DNA of 64,000 bases. It comes from Streptomyces ipomoeae 91-03 (lineage in GTDB: Bacteria > Actinomycetota > Actinomycetes > Streptomycetales > Streptomycetaceae). Shown one piece after another: positions 1-7,299 of this stretch; the first letter of the stretch is position 1, and every line of letters starts with the position of its first letter. A model generated the notes under the pieces. The model searched no databases. It was not told the origin of the DNA and saw nothing but the letters and a program-made list of their open reading frames with translations. The position numbers and the translations under genes were made by a program. The stretch is from contig NZ_AEJC01000056.1 of assembly GCF_000317595.1 (NCBI RefSeq), positions 1 to 64,000 on the forward strand. Direction: 5' to 3'.

Positions 1-55
1 CCCCACCGCCGCCGGACCAGCGCCCCTCACCGCCGCCCCGTACGAGCGCGCCCCC

Positions 56-1234
56 TCACCTCTGAAGCGCGCGTCCCACCGCCCGTACCAGCGCCTGTGC
101 GCGGGGGTCCGCCGTCACCGTCTTGCGGTAGCCGTTCGTGACGTAGCCGAAGGCGATGCCCGACTCGGGGTCGGCGAAGCCGAGGGGGCCGCCGCGGCCG
201 GGGTGGCCGAAGGAACCGGCGGCGAGGAGGGGGGAGGCGCTGCCGTGGAGCATGTAGCCGAGGCCGAAGCGGGTGTTGATGACGAGGGTCCGGTCGGGGC
301 CGGCGGACTCCTCGGCTCGGGCGGCCTCCATCGTCGCGGGGCTGAGGAGTCGTACGCCGTCGACCTCGCCCAGCAGCGCGGCGTAGAAGCGGGCCAGTCC
401 CTCCGCCGTGGCTATGCCGTTGGTCGCGGGGAGGGCGGTGGCACGGTAGGCGGGGTCGTTCTGGTCCGGGAACGGGGTGATCGCGGCGAAGGCGCGACGG
501 GTGAGGGAGTCCGGGTCGTCGTAGGCCTCGGTGACCGCGCGCTTCGGGCGGAGCCGTAGTCCGCCGGCGGGCTCGGGCGCGGCCTCCAGACGGCCCGCGC
601 GCCCCACCCGGCCCGCCGCCGCGACCGCCTCCGGCAGCCCGAGCCACAGGTCGAGCCCCAGCGGCCCGGCGATCTCGGACGCGATCCACTCACCGCTGCC
701 CCGGCCCGTGACGCGCCGCACGACCTCGTCGAGGAGCCAGCCGTACGTCAGCGGGTGGTAGCCGTGGTCGGTGCCGGGCTCCCACACGGGGGTCTGCGCG
801 GCGACCGCCTCGGGGCCCCGGCGCGGGTCCAGCGCCTCGGCCGGGGTGAGCGGACGGTCCAGCAGCGGGAGCCCGGCGCGGTGGTTCAGTATGTGCCGGA
901 CCAGCACCCCGTCCTTGCCGTGCGCCTTGAACTCCGGCCAGTACCGTCCCACCGGCGCGTCCAGGTCCAGTTCCCCGCGCTCGGCCAGCATCAGCGGTAC
1001 GGCGGCGGCGACGCCCTTCGTCGCCGAGCGCATGATCTGGGCGGTGTCCGGCTGCCAGGGCCGGTCGCCGTCCGTGCCGTCCACGTCCCGGGTGCCGGCC
1101 CACAGATCGACGACCTTGCGGCCGTGCCGGTACACGACGACCGCCGCGCCCCGCTCCCCCAGCGCCTCGAAGTTCCGTACGAACGCCTCCCTGACCGGCT
1201 CGAAGCCCTCGGCCACCACGCCGTTCACGTCCAC
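56..1234 (-). CDS. Serine hydrolase, beta-lactamase/esterase fold
   Basis: A 392-residue protein of the serine beta-lactamase-like family (class C / EstB-type esterases and D-aminopeptidases). The family's SxxK motif is visible as S70-A-T-K73 (nucleophile and general base). A Tyr-containing segment (YHPLTYGWLLDEV) fits the second motif, and a late HPG-R-GG segment fits the third. No signal peptide is seen, so a cytoplasmic esterase or amide hydrolase is more likely than a cell-wall enzyme. I chose the GTG at 1234 because GGGAG lies about 9 nt upstream; the open frame extends to 1297, but that extension has no ribosome site and an atypical sequence. The substrate cannot be inferred. It is transcribed alone, and the next gene upstream (ohr) ends at 1322. 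Confidence 0.85.
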   Translation of the reverse strand: MDVNGVVAEGFEPVREAFVRNFEALGERGAAVVVYRHGRKVVDLWAGTRDVDGTDGDRPWQPDTAQIMRSATKGVAAAVPLMLAERGELDLDAPVGRYWPEFKAHGKDGVLVRHILNHRAGLPLLDRPLTPAEALDPRRGPEAVAAQTPVWEPGTDHGYHPLTYGWLLDEVVRRVTGRGSGEWIASEIAGPLGLDLWLGLPEAVAAAGRVGRAGRLEAAPEPAGGLRLRPKRAVTEAYDDPDSLTRRAFAAITPFPDQNDPAYRATALPATNGIATAEGLARFYAALLGEVDGVRLLSPATMEAARAEESAGPDRTLVINTRFGLGYMLHGSASPLLAAGSFGHPGRGGPLGFADPESGIAFGYVTNGYRKTVTADPRAQALVRAVGRALQR

Positions 1235-1321
1235 GCCCGTACTCCCTGTCCGTCTGTCCGTCCACTCGCCACGATGACGGGTGCAACGTACACACACGGG
1301 CCGGGATTCCTCGCTCGGCGG

Positions 1322-1768
1322 TCAGCCCAGCACGATCGTGACGTCGATGTTGTCGCGGGTCGCGTTGGAGTACGGGCAGACCTGGTGGGCCGCGTCGACG
1401 AGTTTGGCGGCGATGTCCTGGTCGATGACGGGGAGGGAGACGCTGAGGGCGACGGCGAGGCCGTAGCCGCGCTGCTTGTTGGGGCCGATGCCGACCTTCG
1501 CCGCGACGGTGGACCCGGTCAGGTCGTAGCCCTCCCGGCGGCCGACCAGCACGAGCGCGTTGTGGAAGCAGGAGCTGTACCCGGCGGCGAACAACTGCTC
1601 GGGATTGGTGCCGTTGCCGTCGCCGCCCAGCTCCGGCGGCATCGCGACCTTCAGGTCGATGCGGCCGTCCTGGCTGGTGATGTAACCGTCCCGGCCGCCG
1701 TGCGCGGTGGCCTCGGCGACGTACATGATCTTCAGCGGACGGGTGTCGACAGCCGCGCCGTCAGTCAT
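1322..1768 (-). CDS. ohr: Organic hydroperoxide resistance protein Ohr
   Basis: A 148-residue Ohr/OsmC-family thiol peroxidase that reduces organic hydroperoxides. Both catalytic cysteines are present: C67 in YSSCFHNAL and C131 in QVCPYSN. The family length (about 140 residues) is matched. The start is the ATG at 1768, preceded by GGGGGAGG; the longer open frame upstream reads through the operator region and is unlikely to be translated. The gene lies just downstream of an OhrR-type MarR regulator on the same strand, and two palindromes (1793-1813 and 1840-1860) sit between them. This makes peroxide-induced, OhrR-repressed transcription the natural reading; the family identity is very secure and the regulation is inferred. 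Confidence 0.95.
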   Translation of the reverse strand: MTDGAAVDTRPLKIMYVAEATAHGGRDGYITSQDGRIDLKVAMPPELGGDGNGTNPEQLFAAGYSSCFHNALVLVGRREGYDLTGSTVAAKVGIGPNKQRGYGLAVALSVSLPVIDQDIAAKLVDAAHQVCPYSNATRDNIDVTIVLG

Positions 1769-1792
1769 TGATCGGCCTCCCCCAGGACACGA

Positions 1793-1813
1793 GTGCACGA
1801 ATACATCGTGCAC
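1793..1813. promoter_or_regulatory. Perfect palindrome upstream of ohr (candidate OhrR operator)
   Basis: A perfect inverted repeat with 8-bp arms GTGCACGA and TCGTGCAC around a 5-nt ATACA centre. It lies 25 bp upstream of the ohr start. The position and the adjacent OhrR-type gene suggest an OhrR operator; binding itself is inferred. Confidence 0.6.
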
Positions 1814-1839
1814 AAGGTACCGGTCGGTAGGCGCCGCCG

Positions 1840-1860
1840 GGTTACCAGGGGGTAGTAACC
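1840..1860. promoter_or_regulatory. Second palindrome in the ohrR-ohr gap
   Basis: Inverted repeat GGTTAC-N9-GTAACC between the ohrR stop (1883) and the ohr start. It could be a second OhrR site or part of the ohr promoter. Only the symmetry is seen directly. Confidence 0.4.
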
Positions 1861-1882
1861 ATGGGTAATCCAAGGTCACCGC

Positions 1883-2362
1883 TCAGCGGCCCGCCGCCCT
1901 CCCGGCCCGTACCGCCAGCTCCCACAACTCCTCGCGCAGCCGGGCCACATCGTCGCCGCGCAACCCGGTGGTCGCGGCCAGCGTGGCCGGGATGCCCGAG
2001 GCCCGCTCCTTGAGCTGCTCGCCGCGCCCGGTGAGGGCGACATGGACCGACCGTTCGTCACGGACCGACCGCTCGCGGCGCAGCAGCCCGGCCGACTCCA
2101 GCCGCTTCAGCAGCGGCGACACCGTGCCGTAGTCGAGGCGCAGGGCGAGGGCCAGGTCCTTGACCGTGGTCTCGCCGCGCTCCCAGAGGCAGAGCATGAC
2201 CAGGTACTGCGGGTAGGTGAGACCGAGTTCGTCGAGCAGCGGACGGTACGCGGCGGTCACCGCGCGCTGGGCGGCGTACAGCGCGAAGCACAGATGCTCG
2301 TCGAGGAGCAGCGACCCGTCCCAGGCGGCATCCTCTTGGTTCGTCACGCGCCCCATTGTCAC
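1883..2362 (-). CDS. ohrR: MarR-family peroxide sensor OhrR
   Basis: A 159-residue MarR-type winged helix-turn-helix regulator. It has the OhrR hallmark: a single conserved N-terminal cysteine (C25, in LDEHLCFALYAAQ) followed by the typical AYRPLLDELGLTYPQYLVML dimer and DNA-binding segment. In the family, peroxide oxidises this Cys and releases DNA, derepressing ohr. Two starts are possible: GTG at 2362 or ATG at 2356; neither has a strong ribosome site. It is followed on the same strand, after 114 bp, by ohr. It probably represses ohr and itself through the palindromes between them. Confidence 0.9.
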   Translation of the reverse strand: MTMGRVTNQEDAAWDGSLLLDEHLCFALYAAQRAVTAAYRPLLDELGLTYPQYLVMLCLWERGETTVKDLALALRLDYGTVSPLLKRLESAGLLRRERSVRDERSVHVALTGRGEQLKERASGIPATLAATTGLRGDDVARLREELWELAVRAGRAAGR

Positions 2363-2422
2363 GGACGGCCCACCGCCACCATCGACGGGCCACCTCCACC
2401 ATCAGGCACCATCAGGGAGCCG

Positions 2423-3247
2423 TCAGCGAAGCGGCCCGGCGTCCACCGATCGCGGGTCGAAACCGAACGGCAGCTCCAGCCGGTGCGCCCGCATCAGCGC
2501 GTCGTCGGCGAGGAGTTCACCGGTGGCGCCGTCGGCGGCGATGACCCCCTCGCTCAGGATCAGCGAACGGGGGCACAGTTCGAGGGCGTACGGCAGGTCG
2601 TGGGTGACCATGAGGACGGTGACGTCCAACGACCGCAGGATGTCGGCGAGTTCGCGGCGCGAGGCCGGGTCGAGGTTGGAGGACGGCTCGTCGAGTACGA
2701 GGATCTCCGGCTCCATGGCGAGCACGGTGGCCACGGCCACGCGTCGCCGCTGCCCGAAGGAGAGGTGGTGCGGCGGCCGTTCCTTGAACTCGACCATGCC
2801 GACCTGTTCGAGGGCCTTGTCCACGCGGGCCTCCAGCTCGGCCCCCTTGAGCCCGGCAGCCGCGGGCCCGAAGGCCACGTCCTCCCGCACCGTCGGCATG
2901 AAGAGCTGGTCGTCGGGGTCCTGGAAGACGATGCCGACCTTCCGCCGGATCTCGGCCATGTGCCGCTTGCCGACGGGCAGCCCCGCGACGGTCACCGTCC
3001 CGGCGCCCCCGGTGAGGATGCCGTTGAGGTGGAGTACGAGGGTGGTCTTGCCGGCGCCGTTGGGCCCGAGCAGCGCCACCCGCTCGCCCCGGCCGATGCT
3101 GAAGTCGACGCCGAACAGCGCCTGGTGGCCGTCGGGGTAGGCGAAGGCGAGCCCGGCGACTTCGAGGGACGGGACGGAGGCCCGGGCAGCGGCCCCGGCG
3201 GCGGTCGTGGCGGTCACAGGGTCCATGGAGGGGGTCACAGAGTCCAT
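2423..3247 (-). CDS. nikO: ECF transporter ATPase (nickel/cobalt, NikO/CbiO)
   Basis: A 274-residue ABC ATPase that energises the ECF metal transporter encoded by the two upstream genes. All motifs are intact: Walker A GPNGAGKT, Q-loop FQDPDDQLF, signature LSFGQRRRVA, Walker B LVLDEP and the switch THD. I place the start at the ATG at 3247, overlapping the end of nikQ (stop at 3235); ATGs at 3259 and 3226 are alternatives. It is the last gene of the tightly packed nikMN-nikQ-nikO operon. The choice of nickel over cobalt rests on the Nur-type box ahead of the operon, not on this protein. Confidence 0.93.
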   Translation of the reverse strand: MDSVTPSMDPVTATTAAGAAARASVPSLEVAGLAFAYPDGHQALFGVDFSIGRGERVALLGPNGAGKTTLVLHLNGILTGGAGTVTVAGLPVGKRHMAEIRRKVGIVFQDPDDQLFMPTVREDVAFGPAAAGLKGAELEARVDKALEQVGMVEFKERPPHHLSFGQRRRVAVATVLAMEPEILVLDEPSSNLDPASRRELADILRSLDVTVLMVTHDLPYALELCPRSLILSEGVIAADGATGELLADDALMRAHRLELPFGFDPRSVDAGPLR

Positions 3248-3996
3248 CCCAGCAGACATACGACGAGCGCGGTGAAGGGGAGGGCGAAGGCGTACGACCA
3301 CTGCGCCCGGGACGCGGTCACCTCGTCGATGACGGGCATGGTGCCCGCGTACCCCCGGCTGATCATGGCCAGATGGACGCGCTCGCCGCGCTCGTAGGAG
3401 CGGATGAACAGCGCCCCGGCCGACTTGGCGAGCACACCCCAGTGCCGTACGCCGCGCGCCTCGAAGCCACGGGACTCCCGCGCGATCCGCATCCGCCGCA
3501 TCTCGTCCGTGATGACGTCGCCGTACCGGATCATGAAGGACGCGATCTGGACGAGCAGCGGCGGCAGTTTGAGGCGTTGCAGCCCGAGGAGGAGTTCGCG
3601 CAGCTCGGTGGTGGCGGCGAGCAGGACGGAGGCGGCGACGCCCAGCGTGCCCTTGGCGAGGACGTTCCACGCACCCCAGAGCCCGCTGACGCTGAGCGAC
3701 ATCCCCAGGACCTCCACCCGCTCGCCCTGTGCCACGAACGGCATGAGCACGGCGAAGGCGACGAAGGGGATCTCGATCAGCAGCCGCCGCAGCAGAAACC
3801 CGGCGGGTACGCGGGCCGCGTACGCCACGCCGCCCAGCAGCACCGCGTACAGCCCGAACGCCCACATCGCCTCGCGCGGCGTCGACACCACGACCACCAC
3901 GAAGGCGAAGACGGCCGCGAGTTTGGTGTGCGGGGGCAGGGCGTGCACGGGTGAGTGCGCGTGCCGGTAGAGCCGGTGGGCGTGGCCCGCGCCCAT
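3235..3996 (-). CDS. nikQ: ECF transporter transmembrane protein (NikQ/CbiQ)
   Basis: A 253-residue membrane protein of the CbiQ/EcfT family. Several hydrophobic helices (AAVFAFVVVVV, LYAVLLGGVAYAA and LIEIPFVAFAVLM among them) precede the cytoplasmic coupling region with the family signature R-ARESRGF, through which EcfT contacts the ATPase. The chosen ATG at 3996 lies one base from the stop of nikMN (3998), so the genes are translationally coupled; the open frame extending to 4080 is out-of-frame overlap with nikMN. It links the substrate-binding membrane protein to the ATPase. Confidence 0.92.
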   Translation of the reverse strand: MGAGHAHRLYRHAHSPVHALPPHTKLAAVFAFVVVVVSTPREAMWAFGLYAVLLGGVAYAARVPAGFLLRRLLIEIPFVAFAVLMPFVAQGERVEVLGMSLSVSGLWGAWNVLAKGTLGVAASVLLAATTELRELLLGLQRLKLPPLLVQIASFMIRYGDVITDEMRRMRIARESRGFEARGVRHWGVLAKSAGALFIRSYERGERVHLAMISRGYAGTMPVIDEVTASRAQWSYAFALPFTALVVCLLGWTL

Positions 3997-3997
3997 G

Positions 3998-5065
3998 TCA
4001 GGCCTTCCCGGGGACGTCGGCCACGGAGGAGGGCGACGCGGCCTCGCTCGTACGGCGCCTGCGTACGGCCCAGAAGACACCGGTCCCGGCGACGACGGTG
4101 ACGCCGACGCCGATCACGCCCGCGAGGCCGCCGGAGAGCCGGGCGTCGGTGAGGCCCTGGACGCCGTAGTCGGCGAGCGGGGAGTCGGCGGTGGCGTGCT
4201 CCTCGGCCTTGGCGTCGATGCCCTTGTCGGCGGCGACCTTCTCCAGGCCGTCGGGGTCGGCCGAGGCGTAGAAGCTGACGACACCGGCGAGGAGGAGGGA
4301 GACGCCGAGCCCGGCGAGGAGGAGATTGCGGGGGGAGCCCGTGGCGACAGGGGCACGGGCGGGCTCGGCGGCCGGTACGTCGACGAGTTCGCCGTTGACG
4401 CGGAGCTTGAGCGGGGCGGTCAGGCCGCGGGCGCCGTGGACGAGGTCCGGGCGTACGGCGATGACGGCGCCGACGGTGAGGGCGGTGATCGTGGCCTCGC
4501 CGATGCCGATGAGGGTGTGGACGCCGACCATGGCGGTGAGGACCGAGCCGATCGGCACGTCCGTGGTGCCGCCGACGGCGTAGACGAGGGTGAAGACGGC
4601 GGCTGCGGCCGGCACGGAGACCAGGGCGGCGACGAAGGCGGAGACGGTGATGGAGCGCCGAGTCCTCGGCAGGACCTTCGCCGGCACCCGGAAGACGGCG
4701 TACGCGACGACGGTCGTGACGACGGCCATGATGCCGATGTTCACGCCGAGGGCGGTGAGGCCGCCGTCCGCGAAGAGGATGCCCTGCATGAGCAGGACGA
4801 CGGACACACAGAGGATCCCTGTGTAGGGGCCGACGAGTATCGCGGCCAGGGCTCCGCCGAGGAGATGTCCGCTGGTCCCTGCGGCGACCGGGAAGTTCAG
4901 CATCTGCACGGCGAAGATGAACGCCGCGACGAGCCCGGCGAGCGGCGCGGTCCGCTCGTCCAGCTCACGCCGGGCCCCGCGCAGGCTCACGGCGACGGCA
5001 CCTGCGGCGACGACTCCGGCGACCGCCGAGACGGGGGCGTTGATGAATCCGTCGGGGACGTGCAT
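3998..5065 (-). CDS. nikM: ECF metal permease, fused NikM-NikN (CbiMN-like)
   Basis: A 355-residue fusion. The first ~220 residues are a CbiM/NikM substrate-binding membrane protein. It starts MHVPDG, the conserved N-terminus in which Met1/His2 bind the metal, and GTSGHLLGG carries a further ligand. The last ~110 residues are a NikN/CbiN-type domain: one helix, a PDGLEKVA motif (residues ~271-278), then a second helix. MHVPDG fixes the start; AGGAGAG lies about 14 nt upstream. Both nickel and cobalt systems use this architecture. A perfect Nur-type box at 5116-5132, about 50 bp upstream, argues for nickel. It heads the nikMN-nikQ-nikO operon. Confidence 0.93.
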   Translation of the reverse strand: MHVPDGFINAPVSAVAGVVAAGAVAVSLRGARRELDERTAPLAGLVAAFIFAVQMLNFPVAAGTSGHLLGGALAAILVGPYTGILCVSVVLLMQGILFADGGLTALGVNIGIMAVVTTVVAYAVFRVPAKVLPRTRRSITVSAFVAALVSVPAAAAVFTLVYAVGGTTDVPIGSVLTAMVGVHTLIGIGEATITALTVGAVIAVRPDLVHGARGLTAPLKLRVNGELVDVPAAEPARAPVATGSPRNLLLAGLGVSLLLAGVVSFYASADPDGLEKVAADKGIDAKAEEHATADSPLADYGVQGLTDARLSGGLAGVIGVGVTVVAGTGVFWAVRRRRTSEAASPSSVADVPGKA

Positions 5066-5115
5066 GCGAGGGCTCGCTCTCCTGGTGGCTGGAACCTCAC
5101 GATGATAGAGCCCTA

Positions 5116-5132
5116 TTGCAACCTTCTTGCAA
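5116..5132 (-). promoter_or_regulatory. Nur box (nickel-responsive Fur-family operator)
   Basis: TTGCAA-N5-TTGCAA (both halves perfect) lies 51-67 bp upstream of nikMN. From memory, this is the consensus for the Streptomyces nickel-responsive repressor Nur, which controls Ni uptake and the sodF/sodN switch. Its position predicts that nickel-loaded Nur represses the nik operon. Confidence 0.8.
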
Positions 5133-5288
5133 GAGCGCGAGAGAGCCGTTTAGCGAACGGATCGCTGGAGCCCCGGCAGCGGCGAAGCCCCTCCCCGGGC
5201 GCGACGGCGAAAATATGCGACATTGGAAAGGCAGTAGACAGCGGATTCACAGCTTCTGCTGGGGTAACTCACTGTGAGGAGCCGCGCG

Positions 5289-5633
5289 ATGTCTGTCACC
5301 GTCGAGCAGTACGCCCGGGCCCATGTCGTCACGGACTCCCCCGAGGACCAGGACACCGTGCCGGTCCTCCTCCGCTACGACCCCGACGACGCCCCCACCA
5401 CCGTCCACGTCGACCTCCCCGGCTCCCACGAGTGGACCTTCTCCCGCGACCTCCTCGAACGCGGCCTGAGCGCCCCCACCACCGTCGGCCCCGTGAGCAT
5501 CTGGCCCTGCGGCCGGGTCCAGGCCGTCATGGAGTTCCACACCCCCGAGGGTGTCGAGGTGATGCAGTTCGACACGAAGGCGCTGATGCGGTTCCTGCGG
5601 CGGACGTACACGTCGACGACGGTGGTGCGCTGA
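5289..5633 (+). CDS. SsgA-family sporulation/cell-division regulator (SALP)
   Basis: A 114-residue protein of the SsgA-like family, found only in sporulating actinomycetes, whose members guide septum placement and spore-wall formation. Recognisable segments are VPVLLRYDPDDAPTTVHVDLP, EWTFSRDLLERGL and VGPVSIWPCG, followed by the C-terminal ALMRFLRRTY helix. The ATG at 5289 has GAGGAG 8 nt upstream; an in-frame GTG at 5274 overlaps that ribosome site and is less likely. I cannot assign it to a particular ssgA-G paralogue. It is transcribed divergently from the nik operon and stands alone. Confidence 0.9.
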   Translation: MSVTVEQYARAHVVTDSPEDQDTVPVLLRYDPDDAPTTVHVDLPGSHEWTFSRDLLERGLSAPTTVGPVSIWPCGRVQAVMEFHTPEGVEVMQFDTKALMRFLRRTYTSTTVVR

Positions 5634-5701
5634 CGTCGAGTGCTACGGGAACACCGCGGGCGGCGGAGTGCCGTCCATGACCGCTGGGCAGAGGGTCATG
5701 T

Positions 5702-5947
5702 ATGACAGCGCACGTCAGCGGTATGGAGGAAGCCGGGGAGCCCCGGGAGGCCGATGCCGCGGCCAGGGCGGACGGTGGGCCGGCGCCCCCGTACTCGCTC
5801 GCCGGGTTGTGGGCCGTACGGCATGGGCAGAGCACCGCGAACGTCGCCTACGAGGAGGCCGAGCGGACCGGGTCGACGGTGCCGTTGCCGGGCCGGGGCG
5901 CCCCCGGGCGGCTGGTGCGATGGGGTGACACGACGCACCTCGGCTGA
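5702..5947 (+). pseudogene. Truncated histidine phosphatase (phosphoglycerate-mutase-like) N-terminus
   Basis: Only the first strand and phosphohistidine motif of a histidine phosphatase survive: LWAVRHGQSTANVAYEEAE, with the catalytic RHGxSxxN. Family members are ~200 residues or longer. Here similarity stops after VPLPGR, and about 20 unrelated residues lead to a stop at 5947. The second catalytic His and the rest of the fold are absent. I read it as a gene remnant cut by a deletion between this gene and the dioxygenase that ends at 5968. The ATG at about 5723 (MEEAGEPREAD) is an alternative start. Confidence 0.6.
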
Positions 5948-5967
5948 GGGGGCGGGCCGCCGTCTGC

Positions 5968-6834
5968 TCACACAGGGACCGTGAGCGTGGCCGTGTATCC
6001 CTTCTCGGCGCTGCCCTCGATGGTGGCGAGCTGCTGGTCGTAGCCGTCGCTGAAGATGTTGTCGGTCTCCAGGGAGAGCCGGCTGAGGTTGCTGACGCTC
6101 TGGCTGTACCCGTCCGTCGCGTACACGGTGTCACAGACGTCCTTGGGGAAGGCGAGCTGTGAGGTGGCCACGATGTTCTGGGCGGCGGTGGCGTCGTCGA
6201 GGCTGCCGTACACCTCGAAGTGGATGTGCGGCCAGCGGCCCGTGTAGCAGGCCGGGAAGATCGACGTGAAGGTGACCTGGCCCTTGTCGTCCGCCTCCTG
6301 GACACCGCGCAGATAGTTCTCCTCGGTGACGCCGTCGGAGTAGAGGGAGTACCTGCCCTCCCGGTCGCAGTGCCAGAGGTAGACGGCGGCGCCCGCCTTG
6401 GGCGTCTCGCAGCCGGACGCCTGGTCGACGATGGTCAGAGTGACCGTCAGCGGTACGCCCTCGGCGACACCGTCGGCCGACCCGAAGCTCTTGGTGATGT
6501 CCTGCCGGACGACACCGCTCTCCTTGAGCACGTTCGGGCCGTTCGAACCGTCACCCGGGTACGGCCCCGCCGTCTCGCTCGGGATGGTCTCGCAGGAGGC
6601 GTCGGACGCGGAGGAGGACGTACCGGAGGAGCCCGAGGAGGAACCCGACGAGTCCGTGCCGGCGGAGTCGTCGGAACAGGCCGCCACCAGCGGGACCATG
6701 CTCGCCCCGGCCAACAGTCCGATCATGCGGCGCCGAGCGAGCACCGGAAGGTCGTGGGCGAGCCCTCTGTCGAACTCGTCCTCGTGGTCGTGGTGGTGAC
6801 TGCCGCTGTGGCTGTGCGTCTTCTTCTCGCTCAT
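5968..6834 (-). CDS. Exported intradiol ring-cleavage dioxygenase (Tat lipoprotein)
   Basis: A 288-residue intradiol (catechol 1,2-type) dioxygenase. The non-haem Fe(III) ligands typical of the family are visible: Y92 in GPYPGDG, Y197 and H203/H205 in CYTGRWPHIHFEVY. The N-terminus is unusual: a His/Asp-rich stretch (residues 7-20), then LARRRMIGLLAG, a twin-arginine-like signal ending in a lipobox (LVAAC, C53) and a Ser-rich linker (54-79). This predicts folded export by Tat and lipid anchoring. No ribosome site is obvious before the ATG. The substrate is unknown; catechols from lignin or humus are plausible for exported members. Confidence 0.88.
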   Translation of the reverse strand: MSEKKTHSHSGSHHHDHEDEFDRGLAHDLPVLARRRMIGLLAGASMVPLVAACSDDSAGTDSSGSSSGSSGTSSSASDASCETIPSETAGPYPGDGSNGPNVLKESGVVRQDITKSFGSADGVAEGVPLTVTLTIVDQASGCETPKAGAAVYLWHCDREGRYSLYSDGVTEENYLRGVQEADDKGQVTFTSIFPACYTGRWPHIHFEVYGSLDDATAAQNIVATSQLAFPKDVCDTVYATDGYSQSVSNLSRLSLETDNIFSDGYDQQLATIEGSAEKGYTATLTVPV

Positions 6835-6966
6835 GGTGTGCCCGCGCGTTCTCTGAGTGTTCCCGTCATGGAATGCGCGTGATGCTATGGGCGCTCGCTG
6901 TGGGATTCCCAGGTGTCGGCCATGGGTCCCTTGTCAGGCGACGAGGGCCCTCCGTCACGACGAACG

Positions 6967-7284
6967 TCACAACGAAGTCGGCAGGACCAGGAGCAGAAAG
7001 AGCACGACCGGCGCGACGAGCATCGTGACCAGGTGGGCGAGCAGGGCCCGGCCCATGCCCAACACCGAGAAGACCACCAGCCCACCCACGAGCCAGTAAC
7101 CGTAGACCCGCCCCGCGACACCCCAGGCGTCGGCCTCCTCCGCGCGGGTGGTGGGTTCGATGAACAGCACCCCGGCCGCCGTCAGAAGGAGCACGCCGCA
7201 CAGCAGCAGGTCCGCCATCCCCACGGCGACGGCAACCGACTTGTCCGCCTGGCGCGCCCGCCTCCGGAGTCGTATCGCACTCAC
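6967..7284 (-). CDS. Small membrane protein, three predicted helices
   Basis: A 105-residue protein of unknown function. After a basic N-terminus (RLRRRARQADK) there are three hydrophobic segments: about residues 17-42, 58-76 and 80-102. No family is recognised. The hydrophobic pattern and codon bias favour a real gene. It sits just downstream of, and on the same strand as, the broken LLM oxidoreductase (gap of 15 bp), so it may share its transcript. Confidence 0.6.
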   Translation of the reverse strand: MSAIRLRRRARQADKSVAVAVGMADLLLCGVLLLTAAGVLFIEPTTRAEEADAWGVAGRVYGYWLVGGLVVFSVLGMGRALLAHLVTMLVAPVVLFLLLVLPTSL

Positions 7285-7299
7285 CGGACGGATTCTGCC

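Noticed and set aside
5066..5115. Cobalamin riboswitch ahead of nikMN
   Set aside because: The leader is only ~50 bp from the Nur box to the start; no B12-box-like segment or multi-helix fold is visible.
3995..5680. A 561-codon plus-strand open frame over nikMN and the SsgA-like gene
   Set aside because: Antisense shadow of nikMN, rich in Asp/Gly/Glu repeats without family similarity.
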